Source: Methanofastidiosum sp.
Lineage (GTDB): Archaea > Methanobacteriota_B > Thermococci > Methanofastidiosales > Methanofastidiosaceae
Reading direction: 5' to 3'
Assembly (NCBI GenBank): GCA_013329085.1
Contig: DUKX01000132.1
Span: 1 to 8,172, forward strand
DNA length: 8,172 bases
The notes under the pieces are model-generated. The model was not told the origin of the DNA. It made no database searches and saw only the letters and a list, made by a program, of their open reading frames with translations. Made by a program: the position numbers and the translations under genes. Numbering within the stretch: the stretch's first letter is position 1; each line of letters starts with the position of its first letter. Shown piece after piece: positions 5,158 to 8,172 of the stretch.

Positions 5158-6192
5158 ATGATTGAAATAGATGGTAGTTTTGGGGAAGGCGGAGGTCAAA
5201 TACTCAGGACTTCACTAGCCCTATCAGTTTTAACAGAAACTCCTGTTCACATCTATAATATTAGGAGAAACAGGCCAAGGGAAGGATTGGCCCCACAGCA
5301 CTTGAAAACAATATCTGCAATTGAAGAGCTTACTGGCTCGATAGCAGAAGGGAAATCTATTAGTTCAACTGAAATCAAGTTTATGCCCAAAAATGAGTTC
5401 AAAAGAAAGATCACAATTAACATTGGAACTGCAGGAAGTGTCACCCTGCTATTGCAGTCCCTCATGGTGCTTTTACCCTTCTTAGGAAATAAAACAACTG
5501 TCGGCGTCTACGGAGGGACAGATGTTCCCTGGAGCCCGCAGATAGATTACCTTAGAGAAATAACTGTACCGGCTTTGGAGAGGATGGGGTATGATATTTC
5601 AATTGGCAAAATAACGAGGGGATACTACCCTGAAGGCGGGGGCTATGTGGAGATAGAGGTAAAACCTATTAAAAAACTCAAATCAATCCAAATCGATAAA
5701 TTTGAAAAACTGTCAAAAATTGAGGGTATTTCTTATTCCACGAATCTCCCTGAAAATGTTACTGAAAGGCAAAAAAAATCTGCAAGAGGGATAATCTTTA
5801 GAGAAGGGATCACCCCTAACATCAAACTTCAAGTTGAAAAGGATTCAAGCCAAAGGATTGGCTCTGGCATATTTCTTTTTTCTAAAGATAAGAACTCAGT
5901 CATTGGGGACGGGGCATTGGGTGAACGAGGGAAAAGGGCAGAAGAGGTAGGCGAGGAGGGAGCAAAACAGTTTATGGAGAAGTATTCGGAGGGGTTTGAT
6001 TGCCACCTATCCGACCAACTAGTACCATATATGGCCCTAGCGGAGGGGGAATCATCCATATATACCAAAAATACTTCTCATCTTGAGACAAATATCTCGA
6101 TTTTGGAGAAATTTTACAATATTAAATTTTTATGGAAGGATAATTTGTTAGAAGTAGAGGGTATTGGGCTTGAAAATGTTTATATAGATTAA
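5158..6192 (+). CDS. rtcA: RNA 3'-terminal phosphate cyclase
   Basis: A 344-residue protein, full length for RtcA. The enzyme uses ATP to turn an RNA 3'-phosphate into a 2',3'-cyclic phosphate through a covalent histidine-AMP intermediate. Family motifs in order: IDGSFGEGGGQILRTSLALS (4-23), the RNA-handling NRPREGLAPQHL (38-49), INIGTAGSVTLLLQ (87-100), GGTDVPWSPQIDY (119-131), RGYYPEGGG (154-162), LSDQLVPYMALAEG (284-297) and TSHLETNI (306-313). His308 in the last motif corresponds to the adenylated His309 of E. coli RtcA. The insert domain lies between about 185 and 275. rtcB follows after 24 bp with its own strong ribosome-binding sequence and no promoter between, so the two are co-transcribed. 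The start codon leaves the conserved N-terminal strand complete. Confidence 0.95.
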   Translation: MIEIDGSFGEGGGQILRTSLALSVLTETPVHIYNIRRNRPREGLAPQHLKTISAIEELTGSIAEGKSISSTEIKFMPKNEFKRKITINIGTAGSVTLLLQSLMVLLPFLGNKTTVGVYGGTDVPWSPQIDYLREITVPALERMGYDISIGKITRGYYPEGGGYVEIEVKPIKKLKSIQIDKFEKLSKIEGISYSTNLPENVTERQKKSARGIIFREGITPNIKLQVEKDSSQRIGSGIFLFSKDKNSVIGDGALGERGKRAEEVGEEGAKQFMEKYSEGFDCHLSDQLVPYMALAEGESSIYTKNTSHLETNISILEKFYNIKFLWKDNLLEVEGIGLENVYID

Positions 6193-6205
6193 ACTTCAAT
6201 AAACT

Positions 6206-6213
6206 AAGGTGAG
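6206..6213 (+). promoter_or_regulatory. Shine-Dalgarno sequence of rtcB
   Basis: AAGGTGAG, ending 3 bases before the ATG at 6217. It is a strong archaeal ribosome-binding sequence inside the 24-bp rtcA-rtcB gap, in contrast to the probably leaderless start of rtcA. Confidence 0.7.
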
Positions 6214-6216
6214 AGA

Positions 6217-7635
6217 ATGGGAGAGCTAAAGAAAGTATCTGAATTTGTGTATGAGATTGAGAAAAAAGGTGAGATGAAAGTACCAGCTAGGATTTATGCC
6301 GATGATAAACTTATAGTTAAAATGAAGGAAGACCTGACATTAAAACAGGCGGAGAATGTATCTTGCCTTAACGGGATTGAAGGCTATTCTTTTGTCATGC
6401 CTGATGGCCACCAGGGCTATGGATTTCCCATAGGTGGGGTCGCCGCAATGGATTATGAAAATGGCATCATATCCCCAGGGGGGGTCGGATACGACATAAA
6501 CTGCGGGGTAAGGCTTCTAAAATCTGACTTAACTCATGATGATGTTTTTGAAAAAAGAAAGGCTATTATTGATTCTATATTCAAAAATGTCCCTTCTGGA
6601 CTTGGTTCCCAGGGCAAGGTAAGATTATCTTCTAAAGACCTTGATGAAGTCCTGATGGTCGGGGCAAAATGGGCAGTTGATCAGGACTACGGCTGGAAAA
6701 AAGACCTGAAGCGTATTGAGAGCGAAGGTAGTATGGAAGGAGACCCAAGCAAGGTCAGCAGCAACGCAAAGAAGAGAGGGATGCCTCAGCTAGGAAGTCT
6801 TGGTAGCGGTAACCACTTCCTTGAAATGCAGGTCATCGATGAGATTTATGATGAGAAAACAGCAGATGGATTTGGGCTCAGAGAAGGGCAGATCTGTTTT
6901 ATGATGCATACGGGGTCTAGAGGGTGTGGTCATCAGATATGCTCTGACTATATCCAAACAATGGAAGGAGCGCATAAAAAATACAATATAAAAATTCCAG
7001 ATAGGGAGCTGGTATGTGCACCTGTCCACTCCAAAGAAGGAGAAGATTATTTCAAAGCCATGAGTTCAGGTGCTAACTTTGCATGGGCAAACAGGCAGAT
7101 GATAACTCACTGGATAAGAGAATCTATTTCAAAAGTGATAGATGAGGATCCAGAAGATCTAGGATTAGAAATACTATATGATGTTGCCCATAATATAGCC
7201 AAGCTCGAAAAACACAACGGCAAGAAGTACTGTGTTCATAGAAAAGGGGCAACAAGGGCATTCTGGAAGGGGAGAGATGAACTGCCAAAAGAGTATGAAG
7301 ACTTCGGGCAGCCAGTTATAATCCCTGGCGACATGGGAACTGCGTCTTACATAATGGTTGGGGTAAAATCATCAAGTCAAACGTTTGGGTCAACATGTCA
7401 CGGAGCTGGAAGAGTTCTTTCAAGAAGTGCGGCGATTAAGAAATTTAGAGGTGAAGACATAATCAAAATGCTTGAAAAGCAAAATATATATGTCAAAGCC
7501 GCTTCTCCAAAGGTCGTTGCCGAAGAAGCTCCTGACGTATACAAAGATATTCATAATGTAGTGGACGTATGTGATAAAGCAGGTCTTGCAAAGAAAGTTG
7601 CAAAACTTAGGCCAATAGGGGTAGCTAAGGGGTAG
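6217..7635 (+). CDS. rtcB: RNA-splicing ligase RtcB (tRNA ligase)
   Basis: A 472-residue GTP- and manganese-dependent RNA ligase that joins a 3'-phosphate or 2',3'-cyclic phosphate to a 5'-OH. In archaea it seals tRNA halves after intron removal. Diagnostic motifs: PDGHQGYGFPIGG (62-74), GGVGYDINCGVR (88-99) with metal ligands Asp93 and Cys96, LGSGNHFLE (195-203) with His200, HTGSRGCGH (231-239) with His231, YDVAHNIAKLE (321-331) with His325, VHRKGATRA (340-348), and STCHGAGR (392-399), where His395 is the guanylylated residue. The C-terminal Lys471-Gly472 is also family-typical. All key residues are present. No intein interrupts the gene, although archaeal rtcB genes often carry one. It needs the activator archease for multiple turnover, and no archease gene is in the window. 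It forms an operon with rtcA. Confidence 0.97.
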   Translation: MGELKKVSEFVYEIEKKGEMKVPARIYADDKLIVKMKEDLTLKQAENVSCLNGIEGYSFVMPDGHQGYGFPIGGVAAMDYENGIISPGGVGYDINCGVRLLKSDLTHDDVFEKRKAIIDSIFKNVPSGLGSQGKVRLSSKDLDEVLMVGAKWAVDQDYGWKKDLKRIESEGSMEGDPSKVSSNAKKRGMPQLGSLGSGNHFLEMQVIDEIYDEKTADGFGLREGQICFMMHTGSRGCGHQICSDYIQTMEGAHKKYNIKIPDRELVCAPVHSKEGEDYFKAMSSGANFAWANRQMITHWIRESISKVIDEDPEDLGLEILYDVAHNIAKLEKHNGKKYCVHRKGATRAFWKGRDELPKEYEDFGQPVIIPGDMGTASYIMVGVKSSSQTFGSTCHGAGRVLSRSAAIKKFRGEDIIKMLEKQNIYVKAASPKVVAEEAPDVYKDIHNVVDVCDKAGLAKKVAKLRPIGVAKG

Positions 7636-7671
7636 ATAAGCTCTATTCTGCCTTAAGGTTTAAGAATAAGT

Positions 7672-7681
7672 TTAGATATAT
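7672..7681 (+). promoter_or_regulatory. TATA-like box of the DUF6448 gene
   Basis: TAGATATATA lies 42-51 bp before the ATG at 7723. The predicted start near 7702-7705 would fall at the ribosome-binding purine tract. It supports separate transcription from rtcB, whose end is 87 bp away. Confidence 0.4.
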
Positions 7682-7703
7682 ATTAATTTATTATTGAGAA
7701 TCT

Positions 7704-7712
7704 AAGGAGGGG
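7704..7712 (+). promoter_or_regulatory. Purine-rich ribosome-binding sequence of the DUF6448 gene
   Basis: AAGGAGGGG, 10 bases before the ATG at 7723. It is a full AGGAGG-type site with wider spacing than the GGTGA sites of the other genes here. An ATG at 7713 directly behind it opens only an 8-codon frame. Confidence 0.5.
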
Positions 7713-7722
7713 ATGATAAGAT

Positions 7723-8172
7723 ATGCCACCACATTGTGATACAATGGACGGCCCGGTTGTAGTTGCTGCCAAAATGGCTTTAGAAAGAGGAAATGTGAAC
7801 TATATTCTTCCATGGGTACCAAAGGAATCAGAAAAAGAAGTTGTCGCTGCTTTTCAAAAAGCCCTCACTGCAGGGAAGAACGGCGGTGAAGCAAAAGAAG
7901 TTGCGAATCTTTGGTTCTTTGAAACTGTCGTGAGACTCCACAGGGCTGGTGAAAAAGCACCTTATACAGGACTAAAACCAGCTGGTTTAGACGAGGGACC
8001 AGTTATACCTCTGGTAGAAGAGGCAATTAAGATGGAATCGCCTTCAGCACTCATTGAATTTCTAAGCGAGGCAATTAATCAAGAAATAACAAATAAATTC
8101 GATTTAGTGATGGAGAAAAAAGATCATGATGTCAACAATGTAGATGCGGGAAGACATTTTGTCCATGCTTTT
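7723..8172 (+). CDS. DUF6448-like protein, partial, C-terminus outside window
   Basis: An open frame of 150 codons from the ATG at 7723 to the window edge. It begins MPPHCDTMDGPVVVAAKMAL and contains GNVNYILPWVPKESEKEV (23-40), WFFETVVRLHRAGEKAPYTG (64-83), LKPAGLDEGPVIP (84-96) and AGRHFVHAF at the visible end. The HCDTxDGPVV start and the VRxHRAGExAPYTGLKPAG core are the pattern I recall for DUF6448, a family of unknown function. Conserved His and Cys near the N-terminus, and more His in RLHRAG and RHFVHAF, could bind a metal, but that is a guess. There is no signal peptide in this copy. It has its own TATA-like box and an AGGAGG-type ribosome-binding sequence, so it is probably not part of the rtcAB operon. 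Confidence 0.75.
   Translation, partial: MPPHCDTMDGPVVVAAKMALERGNVNYILPWVPKESEKEVVAAFQKALTAGKNGGEAKEVANLWFFETVVRLHRAGEKAPYTGLKPAGLDEGPVIPLVEEAIKMESPSALIEFLSEAINQEITNKFDLVMEKKDHDVNNVDAGRHFVHAF

Noticed and set aside
4454..7635. LysE, rtcA and rtcB as one functional system
   Set aside because: Only the strand and a 32-bp gap link LysE to rtcAB. A palindrome and possible promoter lie in the gap, and amino-acid export has no known tie to RNA ligation.
7626..7664. Stem-loop around the rtcB stop (TAAGG...CCTTA with inner TAGA...TCTA, and CTTAA-GGT-TTAAG)
   Set aside because: The stems are 4-5 bp and interrupted, they compete with each other, and no U-tract follows. This is within what chance would give.
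7713..7739. ATG directly behind the AAGGAGGGG site opening an 8-codon frame before the DUF6448 gene
   Set aside because: Spacing to the ribosome-binding sequence is zero and the frame ends at once. The DUF6448 start at 7723 gives a long conserved protein.

Overview
The window is a gene-dense, AT-rich piece of an archaeal chromosome, most likely euryarchaeal. The evidence for this is: Shine-Dalgarno sequences of the archaeal GGTGA type placed 5 bases before several starts; TATA boxes about 25-35 bp before starts, some implying leaderless transcripts; a PAC2-family proteasome chaperone; an archaeal form III RuBisCO; and an RtcA/RtcB pair. I cannot name the species. No tRNA, rRNA, CRISPR array, transposon or phage gene is visible.

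Layout. A B3/B4-domain gene enters from the left edge on the minus strand (1-336, C-terminus outside the window). Divergent to it is a zinc-ribbon/DUF4342 protein (427-735). Next comes a two-gene plus-strand proteostasis unit: a PbaB-like PAC2 chaperone ending in a proteasome-docking HbYX tail (801-1547) and a compact small heat-shock protein (1553-1912). This unit meets a minus-strand form III RuBisCO gene (1914-3149) tail to tail with one base between the stop codons. Upstream of RuBisCO, on the minus strand, are a secreted jelly-roll/MAM-like protein (3239-3805) and a carboxymuconolactone-decarboxylase-like protein lacking the usual CxxC (4028-4351). Diverging from the latter on the plus strand are a LysE-type transporter (4454-5125), rtcA (5158-6192), rtcB (6217-7635) and a DUF6448 protein that runs off the right edge (7723-8172).

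How the genes work together. Two functional groupings can be defended. One is PAC2 plus sHSP (protein quality control). The other is rtcA-rtcB (RNA end processing and ligation: RtcA cyclises 3'-phosphates, RtcB joins 2',3'-cyclic-phosphate or 3'-phosphate ends to 5'-OH ends). The other genes look like independent units, each with its own promoter. The RuBisCO has all the catalytic residues I could check but no pathway partners nearby.

Nothing here amounts to a clearly new system. The points most worth a second look are the shortened RuBisCO segment after loop 6, the interlocked convergent 3' ends of sHSP and RuBisCO, a perfect palindrome at the rtcAB promoter, the HbYX tail on the PAC2 protein, and the unusual cysteine site in the CMD-like protein.
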